Shown piece by piece: positions 12,078-26,499 of a stretch of DNA of 64,000 bases. This stretch comes from Pseudoscleropodium purum (lineage: Eukaryota > Streptophyta > Bryopsida > Hypnales > Brachytheciaceae), in the NCBI GenBank assembly GCA_963969395.1, contig OZ017795.1:42575063-42639062 (forward strand). Direction: 5' to 3'. Within the stretch, counting starts at the first letter, position 1. Each line of letters starts with the position of its first letter. The translations under genes and the position numbers were made by a program. The notes below the pieces were generated by a model that searched no databases, was not told the origin of the DNA, and was given only the letters and a program-made list of their open reading frames with translations.

Positions 12078-15000
12078 ACAACATGCGCATGCATATAGAA
12101 AGTTGGCATGTAGAAATCAAATGAATGCCTCTCCTACAAAAAGAAACTTTATAGAACGTCCTAGAATGTATAGCAAGATTGCCATTTTTTTGCTATTGAT
12201 TTTTATAGATTTTAGAGTTATAATGTGCAAATGATGATTGAAGTCAAAAATGCCTTCGTTGATTGTATCATTCATTAATTATACTTACAACTTTTGTTCA
12301 CTACAAATATAGTCATTTGACTATATGCAATCTTCTTCTTTAAAGAATTGGCTATGTATTATATATGAAATTTAAAACCTATGTTTTAGATCTCTAGGTG
12401 TAAAATCCATGTATGAGATATAGAGAGTAGGAAGATTGCTAGAAATACTTTTGTTATTTGTTGCATTTATTTTCTAATAAATAAACATTTCTCAAATAAA
12501 TAAACAAATATGACAATGTAAAGACTTTTTAGAAATTTCTACCCAAGGAAGACCAAGCTAAGAATAACTTTCAAAGTGAAAAAACAAAGAAATTCAAAAT
12601 CATAAAGAAATAGGTAAATTGAAGTTTTAACATGTGTAAGTAGAAAATCATTCAAAAATTAATTATAAATTTTTTATTTATCATAATTAAAACTCTATGA
12701 AGATAGTCATATACCAAAAGAGCCACCATATTCTTTTTTCTATACTTCAAAATGCATGCAAAAAGATAGCTCATTTTGCAAACTTCTATGCAACTTAGAA
12801 TTTCTTATTTTCAAATTTTTTGCATACTATAAGTGCTAGCATACTAAAAGACTATCTCCTTCTAATTTCTAAATCAAGATTCTTGTACATGTTCTTTAAC
12901 TATTTTTTTCATTTCACTCCTTTGGATTTATTTTTAGAAGGTGGGCAATTAATTGATCCTTCAAGCTTCTATGTGCCTAAACAAGAAGGTACAATTATTG
13001 TGGCAAATTATGATGAATGAAATCTAATAATATTTATTAGATGTCATTTAGATTTTCAATATAATATTTCATCTCAATTTTGCAAGTATCAAAGTATAGA
13101 AACTATTACATATTGGCATACTGTCAAAATGGACAAAAAATTTGTTATACTTTTAGAAACACTTGCTAAGATCCAAAGCATATTATCCTTCTATTACTTT
13201 GAAAGACTTCAACATAGAACATTAAATAAAGAAGCTCAAATAATTTTTCTTGATTAAGATGAAGGTTTAGTTTTTAACAAATGAATTTTTAGTATTTATT
13301 TGTACAAATTTATATATAATTATATTGTAAAAATACAACATTTGCTTTCATATTGTCAAATTGGATGTAAAGGAGTGATATTTTCTTAATATTCAAGCAT
13401 TAATTTAGACAAATATTTGATGTCTTATTTGGATATAGCTTGTCTTCAATAAATGCAAGGTGAGCAACAAGTAGAAGGCAATGATGAATTGCCCCTAAAT
13501 AGATGAGTACAAAATAGACCTTCATTCTCTCCATCATTCTCTACTTGCTTATTGTTCTTGTTGAGTGCTCAAAATCACTAGTCTTTTATTAAGTGTGGGA
13601 TCACCATCCCTTTTTGCTCTTCTCCTAGTCTCTTTTAGTTCCCTTATTTTTGCAACAACCAACTTTGCAATTTACCTTCACTTCATCTATTTTAGTCAGC
13701 AACATGTTTTCTCTTTCTTTGTTCATGTCCTTAATTTATTTTTAGAATTGAAAGCACAATACTATTGGAAAATATGGCTAGAGGATCAATCAAGGCTATT
13801 TAATATGAATACATATTGTTTTGAGAAGTTCATTAATTGGATCACTGTCATAATTATTATAAAAATATCTCATACCAATATTCATGCATGATAGCATGTT
13901 ATTGCATTTGTGTAATGTTATTGCATTTCATCAATCTTTGATTTGCAATTCACAATTGATACATTATTTGATGTATGATCCATGTATATGAATCAAGGGA
14001 TTTCTAGTCACATTATTTTTATAATTCTTTTGTTTAATTGCTTTTTTGAGGGGACAAATGACTATGATTTTTTTGGTGCAAATTGAGTTTGAGAGAAACT
14101 ATGACTCAAGTAAATCTTCAATTGATAGAATTAATTGTCATTTGTTGAAAAGAACTTCAAAATCTCTTGGAATAAAATACATGATATATGCTAATTCAAA
14201 AGAAGAATTAGGGTGATCAAGATGCTTAGATAATTTTTCAAGTTGCTAAATTGTGATATCAATGGTGTGCATAATCAAATTAATATCAGAATATTAGTCA
14301 AAATAAAATATTGACATCAAAATTTGAATTTTTTAAAAAGATGCTTTGATCATTTTTCAAGTTGCATTAAAATCAAATGCTTGTTGTTACATCTATTGAC
14401 CATTAGAACATATTATAAGATTTATCACAACCATTAAAAAAAATTTGAGGGCACTGGAAGCTCGATTTTGGCCTATTCCTTGCAATGAGGGGAACGGCCC
14501 GTTGTCAAATTTTTAAATGGCTTTTTTTTGGTACATCTTGAGCTTATAAGGTGCTTATCTAATTTTTCCACTAATTTGTTTGTATTCTAAATCATCCTCA
14601 AATATTCATCTTATCACTATCAATCAAGAGTTTGTATCACTACTCAGCAAGTGTAACTTCCAATAACTTACTACCCAGGATCATTTGAGTTAACTTAACC
14701 AACATATGTATTAATGAACCTACTTACTCCATCATTAAGCTGTGTGACATTTCCACCACTATTAGTTAAGCATCTTAAGAGTAGTCTATGCGAATTGAAC
14801 TATTTGGTAGTATCAAACATAGACTAGCAAATATATGTTGAAGACACAAGTCAAAAACTCAACTAAGTTGTAATATAGAATGTAACCATGTATTAGAGTT
14901 TTTTCAAACAACACCATTGTATAATAGAAAACATCTAATCTATAGATCATCATCAAAACATGAGGAATATGATGAAATTTGCATTTGTCTTGAGTCTAAG

Positions 15001-18000
15001 ATTCTTCCAAGAGATTTGGGGCCTCACTTGTGCCCATCCCAAAAACCAGACAAAATGCAAGTTAGTGAGGATACACTAAGTGTCTTAAGCCCACAAACGC
15101 ATGTTATAGCCTTCACTTGGAAAAAACATAAACAATCAACAAATATGCAAGAAGTTCAACACAATTAGACATAAGAACCTATGAAGCATTGGGTTGGGAA
15201 GAAGCCATGAAGTCTGCTAAAGCAATGTAAGATGCAAATATGTAGTAACTTGACTGAAAATAAACAAAGTGTGAGACTCTACTAAGTCACAATGTAACGT
15301 TGTTCCACTAGTCTTAGTGCTAGCAATGATCTGTATACAATTTGTAACTGTAGTTGAAGAGCTTAAAGAACCTATCAAATGGGGCTGAAATTTACTTTCT
15401 CTCGAGTATACAAGTGTCAGTATTTCAAATTTTGAACTCTGTAGGTATGAATATGTTTCCTTCATGTCTTTTGTTCATATTTCCTAGATCCACATTTGAG
15501 ATTGGGTATACCTACCCTCCCTTCATAGCCATCAGAGTTGTATATCCAATTTTAAGTAATTAGCATCAAGGATTTGATTACTTGTTACTGAAGTGGGTCA
15601 GTAATTGCATAGCTTATTAGCTAAGTAATCTTGGCCATTTACTAAGGTACTTCTCTAAGTTGATATTGATTAAAGGTTTTAATTAACCATAAGTATTACT
15701 AGTTGTCACTTAGTGACAATAGGTCAAGGACTACAGATACTAATTGTGTCAAATTTCATATCAGCTTGAGTTTGTAAGTATTTTGTCTGTCACTTTCCGT
15801 AATTTCAAGAAATTACGAAACTTATCAAGTGCTTGCTCTTAATTGAATAAAACTAGGGTTCTCCTCAAAATGTGTCAATTGTCAAGTATGCCTTTCATTT
15901 ATAGAACTAGAAAGGTCACTGTGGTTCTTATCGAATCTGTGTAAGATTCAAAAACTATAACAATGAGTATATTATATGGCTTCAATCTTCCACAGGTAAC
16001 ATTAGGGATGTAATATCTTCAACATGAATGGTCTCAATGCTACTACCACATCCTAATATCAATTTAAGCATATTTCATGAAGTTGATGCTTAAAAAGGAA
16101 ATCTGGAAAAAAAGAAAAAATTGGGGGGAAAGGGACAAATGACGTGGCAGGATCTTAGCCACATTAGTAGTCTAGTTTTGACGCTACACCAATCTTGTTC
16201 CGAGCTTGATAACTCACAGGCTTTTGGAACCCTCAAACTTCTTCTAATGCTTATTAGAAAGAGTGGAAGGAACAAGTAGAAAGAACCAAAATTGAAAACT
16301 ACTATTGAGAACATGTTGAGGGAAACTCCATTCATCCCCCATCCATCCAACTATGGGGCAATGAGGGTGGTACTTTATCCTAGCAATGGCTAACTATGTT
16401 GATGGAATTTGGTTAGTGTAGTCTCATTTACACCATCTTTAGTCATATTGTTTAAGGTGACTAATAGAACATAGTCATAACTAGTTGAACATGTTCTTCA
16501 TGCAGTTTCCATCAAGGTTCCGCCATGTAGGATGAACATATGACTAGCATTTGATTAGACCACTTAGTAAAGACAAATATGTCTATGTCAGAGCCAATAT
16601 GACCACCTACTCTTATGATCTTAGTCACATTTGTTTAGTTTCCTTATAGTGGTTGGTATGTGGGGAGGTAGGAGAAAGAAAGTAGAAGAAAGGGGTCCAG
16701 AAGGAGGTGGTGATGGGCTATGAGGTTTGGAAGTGTGTGACTAGAGGGTTGGGACACATGTTGGAGAGGGTACCACTCAAGAAGTCTATGAAGGCCTTAG
16801 ATAGTGGTGGGAGCAAAGAATGGAATTGAAGAGCATGAAATCCCTCCTAACACACTTAATTTATTCAAGGACATATGAAAAAACAATATTCAATTATTTC
16901 TAAGATGAAAATCGAGGAAATGGAACATGGAAATTTGTGACCTATAAGTTTAAGCCATGAGTCGTGTAATCCTCTCATTGAGAGCTAACTAGATGAAGAC
17001 AACAAATCTTGCATACTCTCTAGGAATGCTAGAGAGTCAAGTCAAATTGGATCCAATTTGATTTTTTTCTCTTGAAGCCATCAAGAGAGACAAAAATTCC
17101 TTCTCTTGAGAACTTCAATACTAGGCAATATTTACATTTTTATGAGTACTTAGAGAAGGTGTGGCAAAAAACTTGCCTAGCTTGGGTTAATGCTATTTGA
17201 GTGAATTGATCTTGACGTAGTGAATCCATATAGCAACCACAAATGAATCTAAAAGTTTTAGTTACCTTACAATACTCTCGAAGATTAAAAGATGGATAAG
17301 TTGGGGTTGGAGGGACATTATAAATTCTAACACCTATAGCTTGGAAGGGAAGATTAATTGCAAGAAAAAAAGTGTGTAGAAACAAATAGTCAACTATACC
17401 AATTGTCAAGTGTGCATCTAGGCAATAGGCTCGGGTACTATTGTAGCAATGTAGAAAATGTGTTAAGGACTAGTATCATTGAAGTTAATTTTCCCTATCC
17501 AACCTTAAAAGAAGACTTTGGTTGTATTGCCCAAAAGACAACTAGGATGATGAGGGCAAACTCTTTGGGGATGAATTTGAATTGGATGAATTTAGACACT
17601 TGTAGAAAAAAGGTCCAAGAATTCTTTTGTACATCTTAAATATTTGTTAAGACATGAAATTTGCATTAGCTTTGTAAAAGAAATTTGATTGAGCATTCTA
17701 TGGCCAAAATGTGATAATCATCTTTTTAGAGATGTGAAGAGTTAAGGAGAAGTTGTCTAAACACATTTTTTCTTGAAGAGGTAGTTAGTTATAGATGTTT
17801 TTCCAAGAAGAAAGCTATTAGAAAGATCAATTCTACTATTAACCTCCAAAGGACCACAAGGCTACTAGGTGGCTTTTGCAAGTACATTTGCAAAAAATTC
17901 AAAATGTGCACCTCACTAATAGTTTGTGAACAAAAAAAAGATTTTGGAAAGTTTTTTCCATTGAATCCGTTAGTGTAATCCAATCAAGAAATGAGCAACT

Positions 18001-19094
18001 AGGAAATTTTAAGTAAACTTTTAGAGAATGAAAAAATTTCTTCAGGATAAAAGGACATGAAGATTTGGAGTTGTTTGGAGGTTATATCATTAATTTTAGA
18101 ACATAATGAATTAGGATTGATAAAGATTGCAAACGAAACAAATATCTTTGAGTTTGTGATATAGTGTACTTTTGTTATAATATTTAAAGTAAAAATACTA
18201 AAAAGTGCCATACACCAAATAAATATTAAACTTAAGCATTTCAAATGAATTTTTTTAGATAGGAAACTTTATATTGTACTCAAAATCATATTGATCTTGA
18301 TGGAGAAAAGAAGAAGCAATTGACAAAACTACATGTGCAATACATTGGAGTAAAATATTTTTACAAATTGTCTATTATGCCATTCACAAAATTTTGCATA
18401 AAGTAAATTAAAATTGTCTTTTTTTGTGAAATACAATTGACATTGCATTCTTACACAATTTCAACCAAACATACCCAAACTCCATTTTAATGAATTATTT
18501 ATTTAATTTTCATGGTTACACATGATAATTGATTGAAAAACATTGGTGATGAATTTTTATAATTTCATTTGCATAGATATGTTGAAAACATTTTTCATGA
18601 TGGAAAAATGACATTAAGTAGCAAAAATTTACCATGTATAGAATTTAATGTTAAAGGTTGCATGCCAAATTTCACAAATACTATTGGTCACTCTATTTTG
18701 ATTTAAGAAAATTATATTCATTTGTTTTTTTTCATCTTTTTGCTACAAAAATTATGACAATCATTACTTTTCAATGGAACAAATTGAGAGTTTTTACATT
18801 GATAGAGACCACATATTCTCTTCAATTGTAAAAAAGATACTAAATTGAAACTTGTATGTAACTAAAAAAGCCAAATTGAATTTTGAAATGCTATTTTATA
18901 ATTTGCCCATGGTGTTGGTCTATATGGGCTAAACCTATTAAGGACTAGTAAATTACTTTTTGGTTGAAATTGACACTTTTTCATTGGTAAGCTTAGCTAG
19001 AGTTTTAGAATGAATTTGGATTCAAATGAAAGGCAATAGGTGGGGAGAATTAGGAATTGCATGAATTGGGACAAGAATCAAGACAATCTGTATG

Positions 19095-19508
19095 TAAGGT
19101 AGGAGGCTCGAAATCCGTTCGGACATTTACAACCGCCCCTATAAATGGCACTGGAATGGACTAGAAATGGTTCTTCAATTGGCTTCCATAGTCTTGAAAA
19201 AATCAAGAAAAAATATTATTCATTATTGTAAGAGCCAAATAGTCTCCTTGCTTTTTCCATTTCTCTTTAGAAGTTGCAGTGAACACTTTATGAAAGACCT
19301 AGGATCATAAATAGGGACCTATGACACTTCTCGTTTGAAAATTCATAACTAAATAAAAAATAATACAAAAAATACAAAACAACTTGGATTAGATGCCAAT
19401 TCCTCTTGTCTTTCAAGGAAAATTTACTGAAAAACATTTTGAGAAGTTTCACTTGCCCAAAATTCAGTTCCAGTGCTTAAGTGGTTGACTTATGAGCCTC
19501 CTACCTTA
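19095..19508. mobile_element. Putative 414-bp MITE with 15-bp terminal inverted repeats
   Basis: 'TAAGGTAGGAGGCTC' at 19095-19109 is the exact reverse complement of 19494-19508. The interior is non-coding and somewhat less AT-rich than its surroundings. A perfect 15-bp inverted pair 414 bp apart fits a small non-autonomous DNA element. I could not identify a clean target-site duplication, so the ends may extend or the pair may be coincidental. Confidence 0.4.
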
Positions 19509-20210
19509 TCATGTGTTTTGGGGGTTGAAAAAATAATCCAAATATTGACTAAAAATACAGAAATTAGTACAGAAATCAATGCAGAATTTGTCATGCATTT
19601 ATTGCAGAGCCCCAAGCATTCGAACCAATTCCATCAGTATGGTTAGATCTCCAAATGCATCATGGTTTGGTGTTTTTTTCCATGTTCAACTTAGGACCAG
19701 AAAACGTACTGCCTGCATCCAAAATCAACCACTGTCCTTAATGGGTTGAAGTCAAATGTTCTTCTGGGCATGTAGTACGTAGATGCACTGATGTCCTTGT
19801 ATCGAATTTTTCTGCGAGAACTAAATTTATTTCAATGATGTCAGGGCAAAGAAGATACTCCCTCTTCTCCCTGTACGAGTAGTGAAAAAAATGTAATTAT
19901 TTGTAATAGAAGAATGCAATATGAAACAATTACGGTGTCTTTCACTATTTGAATTAGGGTGTCTTCCTCTTTTCAAACCAATCTGCTCTCTACACATAAA
20001 ATGGTCATCTGAAATCTCCACCCAAGTAAAAATATAGAAAGGAAACATTAAGTTTTCCCCACAAGTTTACCTTGCCCTCGGAGTCATCTCTTCCACAATA
20101 GATTCAACATGTGGGAAATACCCAAACCAAACTATCAGTGTCAGATTCTGAGCACAAATTCCATGTACAATATGCTTCGTCGAAAGATCAGGTCAGCGCC
20201 AACTTTGCCC

Positions 20211-23200
20211 TCACTTGCCAAGGTGTGTGAGTATTCGACTGATAAGGATGTCCTTTTTGCCCGTCACAGGAAGTTTGCTTGCTCTCAAGTAAATTTTGAG
20301 CTGATCTGAGGTGAGGTCCTTCAGCTGCAAATACAAACCACCAGCGATCCATGAGCAAAAGAAACGGTGGAGATGCCGGGGACACACAATGAAACCTGAT
20401 ACCTGTCAAAGTCAGCGAGCTCTGATTCCTAAAAATTGTACAAGAACCGGAGGATTCGAAGGGAGGGCACCTTTCCAGTGTCTGCTAGCTGGCCCCAGTT
20501 ATACTCTTGAGCTTCTGTGGCAGCCAGATCAGCGGCTGCTTTGCGCTTCTGGCTAGCCGCACTGCCCCTCTCTTTTGCAGCAGCAGCTTCTGCTTCCTCC
20601 GCCTCATAATTTTCCCCAAAAACACCGTTCTTGAAAATCTTGGCGAAAAATTCGGCACTGCGATTTCAATGAAATGTCCATCAGAGGTTACAGGCTAGAA
20701 ATAAATATGGCTATGAAAAAATTAGAGAACAGTTCTTATCAAAAATTAAAGACGCAATCATGTCGTACTTGTGTTCACAAGACTTTGCTGACTGTGCAGC
20801 AACTGGATTAAGAAAAAGCAACTGCAATGAACCAAATGCAATCAAGGATACTCTCTAAGTGGCAGAATACATACCGCTCTAAAACATCAGGATTCGGTAA
20901 AGTTTTATCTTCAATTTCTGGTAAATTATCTTCATCTTGATCAAGTGCCACTGCTTCAAGAGTTGTGTAATGTCTCTGCAAAGCTGCAATACGCAGTAAA
21001 AACACCATGTTTATCAATGAATTTCTACCATCATCTATGCCCACAAATTGTTTAAAAAAAACTCCAAAACGCTGTCAATATCCAGTTCAGCTTCCTTTCC
21101 TAGGTCTCATGTTAAGTCACATCAATCACAACTGATCAAAATCAAATTCTTTTATTGCAATTGAGACGATACTGTCCTACAAAGTTGAAAATACAGAAGC
21201 GTTAAATCTCGGTTATTGCACAACAAGAAATTTAAAAATTTACCTTATCCGCTTCTGTGACTCTGGCCAACGAGTCATACGAATGCAATTTGACAGAAAA
21301 GATCGTCATACCTGGATCTGGAATCTCAGTAACTGAATCACCTTTCCAGCGGAGCTTTTTTAATAAATCTGTGGCCATCTCTACTTGCTCCCTTGATGCC
21401 CTGGGAACTGGAGAGATGCTTGCATGGTACTGCACCAACAACGACAGTATCAAAATCAGATAACACGACAATCTCTTCGAGCAACAGATGGCAAGTAAGT
21501 AACTCCTCTCACCGCACCATTGAAACCTCCACGAGCATCGAACCACCGTGAATATCATTTTTAGAAGCAAAGATGTTCAAATACAAACATATGAATTCCA
21601 ACATAGATACAACTGACATAATCGGGACCACTCAGTCAAACTGACAAGCTCTTCATGCACAACGGGAAAATCTAACAACTAAAAATTGAAGACGCAAGTA
21701 TTGGTCACTGCATCTGCTCAAGCTGGGTCAACCTAAACTACATCTCATGTACCAAGCGTCAAGCGGGACCACATGTTTCAATAAAAGCTTACTCACGTTA
21801 CCTTTCCGCAATCCATATATAAAAAGTTTCGATAGCACTTACTTCCAAGGGAAAATAGTTTCTCAGAAAACATATTAACTCAGAATACGAATTTATTCTG
21901 CTTAGTCAGTGGCAGTGCTAGACAGCTTGAAAAAAGACCCACAGTTCATAATGCCAGACCTTCTCAGCAGGGCGAATATCATCCGAATAAGGCAAATATA
22001 TCAAGTTCATGCCGTTTGGAGAACCTGGAATATCACTCTCTTCCTACACCAAAGAAACAATCCAATCATTTCAAACATACTGGCTGAAATGATTGCATCA
22101 ATAATATTACATCACTAGTATTACATCACTGCATTCTACCGCTGACAGGTATTAGATCTCACCGCTGCAACGAATTTATGGATGCAAATTTAAACTGCAA
22201 AGAAAAACTCGATGTAATAGTAGAAAGACAAAGAATAAAACGCAAGAAATTCTCCATCTACCTGTGCGACAAGTGCGACCAATTGAGATGATCCTCGTGA
22301 CGACAGGAAAGCAACGGCATACCTGTATATCACAGAATTGCAGAAATTATCAACGATTCTAAACAAAGCAAAAATAGCTCAGGCTATCCCAAGCTCTCTC
22401 ATTCTCAAAAAAATATTAAGACTATTCGTAGGATAGCGAAGGAGAATGGGAAAAACTCACTTCTTCAGGCGTAACATAGCTCTGTGTAAGGCAATAAAGG
22501 CGCACATACTTCCCTTTACGGCCTGCAACATTGAACGAAAATGGAGTTTGAATTTGAGTGAATAATTTGAACTAAAGTGGAATTGAATGGATGGCTTGAT
22601 TTGTGGTTGTTTGATCCTCCAACACAGACTGGTCATTTTTTGTAACAATGCAATTGACCATCATGTCATATGTTCATCAAGACTATCCAGATGAACAAAT
22701 AAAATCAAGAATAATACCTCTTCATCAGGATATATGAACGTTGGAGGGCGCAAGTTGTGGTATGGTTTTAAACATGCCAAAGACTTGAATCCCAAGAGTC
22801 GAAGTTGAAAACTTGCTACGCTTTTAATATCAGATACCTCACCCACAGAGAACACGACCTTCTTCCTGCAATAGAAAAATTGCAAGACTGATTTAGACTG
22901 TCAATACGTTAATGATTTTAACCCTCATTTACATTCAAGTTTGCAGAAAGCAATGACAGTACCGACAGAAATATGCAGATTTCTCCTCACCCTTGATATT
23001 CTTCAAATCTCTTCTGCGGCTCATCCAGTAATGAGCCGGTATCAGAACAGATGTAGGTTCTCTCGGTCTGCAAAATATCAGATATTTCACACGCTTCATA
23101 CCAGAGTCTTAAACGAGAAGCTCCGGGTAAAGAACAGATGTAGGAACTCCTACAATAATAATCAAGTTTAAGCACAACGATAACGATAGAAAACAGACCT

Positions 23201-26200
23201 TCAGGGGCTGGTTGGTACGCGCATCCACAAAAATGTGGGAAGCTGCAGAAAAGAAAACTCAGTCCTTCATATCATTAGTCCTTGTCGAACTTACAATGAC
23301 AAACTCACATGTCTATCAATTAGAACTCACAAATAATAAACTCACAACTATCAACTAAACACTGTAAATGGCATGGCCAAAATTTGAAAGCAGACGCAGG
23401 AAGCTAGACTCAAGATACTTGAGCATAAACCACGGTGTTAGACTTAAAGCAAATGGGGCCTCTCTTTGTGAATTTGGAACACCCCCTAAACTGGAGAAAT
23501 CTTCATAATTATGAGGTGGTCAGGATTGTTACGTGGCACTGCGGGACGTATCATAGCATACGTTCTTAGTGCAATCTCTGTACCACTTGCCACTGTCAAG
23601 AGCATCTTGCGTACAACTCGTTTCTTATACATCCTTCGCTTCAAGGTTTTCTTGAGATCGTCAAGTCTACGCAAACATGAATATATTCAGCATTCATATT
23701 CTGAACTGGAGATCTCGTCAATAATCCATCAGCCAGGAAGTTCTGAGTTACATGATGGATTATGTAACTCAGAACTTCCTGGTTTATTTCAACTGCAACT
23801 TACTTGGAAGCTGCATTTGAGTCTTGCGATGCATACTCATCGTCGTCTTCATCATCCACAATTTGCTGTCAACTCAATCCAACAGAAGAAACGACCGCAT
23901 CAGTATATCTTGCAAAAGACTCATTAAGCATAGGTAATAGATCACATAAGGATCCTAGCACACAAACCGAATCTAGTTTCTCATACTCTGACCAATTGCG
24001 CCTACGTCAGCATAAAAATAACCGAGGAGTTGCCCTCACACTATAGAAGATCTGTTGGTCGAATAATTTATCAGGCGTATTCAAGGGCAACAAGTCGAAA
24101 CCTACGCCCAAATCTCGAGCATCCTGTGAGTGAACACAACAATGAGGAATCAGATCATCCATGTCAGAGCACCAATCAACACAAGCAACTAATTCTAAAT
24201 AAAAAATGTTGTTCTGTCCAGATTCTAACAGAGGGAAAAACATTTGTACCATCCATGGGGTCAAACCTACAATAGGGAAATCACATTAAAAAGACTCTTC
24301 GGTTTCACTCCAATTTCACACTTCAAGGATACAGCGGGAAGAAATCGTCCTCTAATCAAAGTTTGCACACTGAAGTACCAAAATTTATCAAAAAACACCC
24401 ATGCGGCCATTGCATTCAAATTCAAGTAATTTGATACCGGAGGAGATGAACTCACTTCTGATACCACCACTTGCCTTAAAATACCAGATTGACAAGCCCA
24501 AGATAGGGTCATCCAAAGTTCAAGACCATGAAGGTTAACTGGAAAACCTAGATCACAGAAAGTACCAATCGGTCCTAAAGAAAATTGGTTAATTAAAAAT
24601 GAGATAGGAAGACTAGAGGATTTACTTGAGCTCGTTGGATGGTTGTGCGCTTCAGATCCTTTTCTAAGAAATCATCATTAACTTCAGCAAATGGATCGTC
24701 ATTATTCGTGATGATCAGCACAGACTTTGCCACATTCTTCGCACTGTTGTTCACACGATTTCTTGTCAGTAAACATGCCAAGAAGTCTTTCTATACACAA
24801 AATGGTGCAGATCATATAGTAAGAAACGAGGCCTGCTGTTGGCATTGCTCAGAAATTGACTTAAGCGCAATGGAATCCTACTTCGCAGTTGTTGGCACTA
24901 ATTCATGCACTAATCACGTTTAAACTGAATTGGCAAATGCCAAGAAAGCATACCCTGAGCGGAGCATAGCCTGCACTACCCACAGTGCATCATACAAAGG
25001 ATGTTCCCTTCCATTTGCTGTCGCTGTCACTTGACTGCCGATATCCTTCTGGAAACTATCTGCAAAATAACCTCAATTATATTCAATTTGCATGAGACTA
25101 GATAAGCTGCAGTACTTGTGCTAAACCTGTAAGGACTAGTGTCCTCGTGCAGAGTTCGAAACTTCGCTCTATATAGAACAAACTCTCAGACCCTTGAACA
25201 CATGTCTCGCTTTGTTAATAAAGAAATCATAGCTTTAAGCTCCGATTAAGATATTAATTTCCTTAATATCAAAATTGCATGTAGCATTAAGTTAGCATGT
25301 CGAATGCTTTCAAGAGACTAGGCAAGGTTGGCATATCCAAGTACAAACAGTGAGTACCATGTAGTGAACGAAAATTTCTGATTAGCTCCGCCGACAAGTC
25401 ATCGAGCTCCGACCACACGTACACACCGTTTGCCTCTTGGATGTTCTTCTTTTTTAACTGTTGACGACAAACGAAACAATGCTTCAGTCAGACGGGTTAT
25501 GATGGAGAACTTGCTCGTAACACAACCATATCTAACAGACACTGAAAGGTTCTACATGCTTCGTTCTAATTTTGTGTACATGCCCAGCTACTTCTCCAGC
25601 GTCGGAAGGGTAGATGGCTGTGAATAAAGTGACAAAAGCTTACCGTATTGAAGAAACAGATTCCCACTTTGTCATCTCGTGCAACGATTCTTGTTTTCAA
25701 ATTCTCCTCGACAGCCTTCATCACCGATTTTAAGCACGAGTCCTGAGAAACATACACAACCATTCAGCATTCATAGGTCAAAAAAACTAGAAGATGATTT
25801 TGAAAGGCATGATCCAGACAGGAGGTTTATTGCTAACCCCATTCTCAAACGGCAGCATCATGTCACAGCCGGCATCGATGAGGTACACCACATACTCCTT
25901 GTTCGCCAAGACATCCTGCACGTATGAGAGGATCTTCAATCGACTTGCATTTTGAGACATCGTTTTCCTCTGACAGGACTTTATCATTATTGCACTTAGA
26001 ATTTAAACAATTTAAACAATTTAAAGTCAGAAGGGTCCTAACAGCAAGACTGTAAAAATCAGTCTACAAAATAGCCTAAAAAGCGCACAGAGCATGCTCC
26101 GGAAAATGCAGAGTGAATGTGCGAGGTGCTAATCACATATTTCGGCAACCACCGCTATCTTTCGACGTGTCTCTATGTAACGCAATTACAGCGTGAAATC

Positions 26201-26499
26201 ATAATTGTGTGAAACCCTAGTAGTGTCTAGAAGAAATTAATATGATTGCTGAAACAACCCGCTTCATGAGCACTGAAGTTTGTCATAGTTTTAGTCTAAG
26301 CATGATGGAGGCCAAGAAGCGGAAAAGCAGAGAGGCTCTTAAGCTGAATAAAAATAGGGTAGTATTGCGCATAAAGAGGCAAAAACTCGCTCATAGCTCA
26401 TTTCTATAGTTTGAATGAGAGGCGAAGTACCATATCATAGCGGAGTTCTTGCTCTTCGTCATCGTCCTCGAACAATCGACTTCGGCTCCCAAAATCCAT
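20211..26499 (-). CDS. KU70: Ku70 DNA end-binding protein
   Basis: Ku70 pairs with Ku80 to bind DNA ends in nuclear non-homologous end joining and at telomeres. Nineteen exons, in coding order: 26431-26499, 25838-25915, 25644-25742, 25358-25457, 24954-25059, 24626-24761, 24040-24123, 23804-23865, 23533-23666, 23199-23242, 22991-23067, 22718-22865, 22461-22522, 22262-22322, 21960-22043, 21312-21429, 20875-20983, 20471-20657, 20211-20324. Lengths keep frame and give 623 residues; Arabidopsis KU70 is about the same size. The N terminus is acidic. The vWA-like domain starts at about residue 30 (EYVVYLIDAG) and includes LIITNNDDPF near 168-177. The DNA-encircling barrel spans about 250-440 (ICSDTG, FIALHRAM). 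The C-terminal arm holds ALQRHY at about 488. A Lys/Ala-rich linker with a KRK cluster leads to a SAP domain at 587-623 (LTSDQLKIYLRA...GKKDILISRIL). All junctions are GT-AG; the last donor, GTGCCC, is weak. The gene appears intact. Confidence 0.95.
23733..23782. repeat. Perfect 21-bp inverted repeat in a 137-nt KU70 intron
   Basis: Arm 23733-23753 is the exact reverse complement of 23762-23782, with an 8-nt loop. Both arms lie inside the intron 23667-23803 between KU70 exons 8 and 9. The loop sequence (23754-23761) is also the reverse complement of 23723-23730, so an alternative fold exists. A stem this perfect and this length in so short an intron is unusual. Confidence 0.8.

Larger units (their letters stand above)
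10057..20210. other. Intergenic region between PDV2 and KU70
   Basis: The first 700 bp after the PDV2 stop keep a gene-like base composition and probably include its 3' UTR. From about 10.8 kb the sequence is AT-rich with only short, low-complexity frames. Two structured items are listed separately: a tandem array at 11842-12077 and an element with terminal inverted repeats at 19095-19508. At 10885-10945 the phrase 'ttttttgatgaaatatcat' occurs twice in direct orientation. I recognise no gene, RNA or protein remnant. Confidence 0.55.

Noticed and set aside
17358..17639. 93-codon plus-strand frame in the PDV2-KU70 spacer
   Set aside because: Isolated, no homology recognised, base composition the same as the surrounding spacer.
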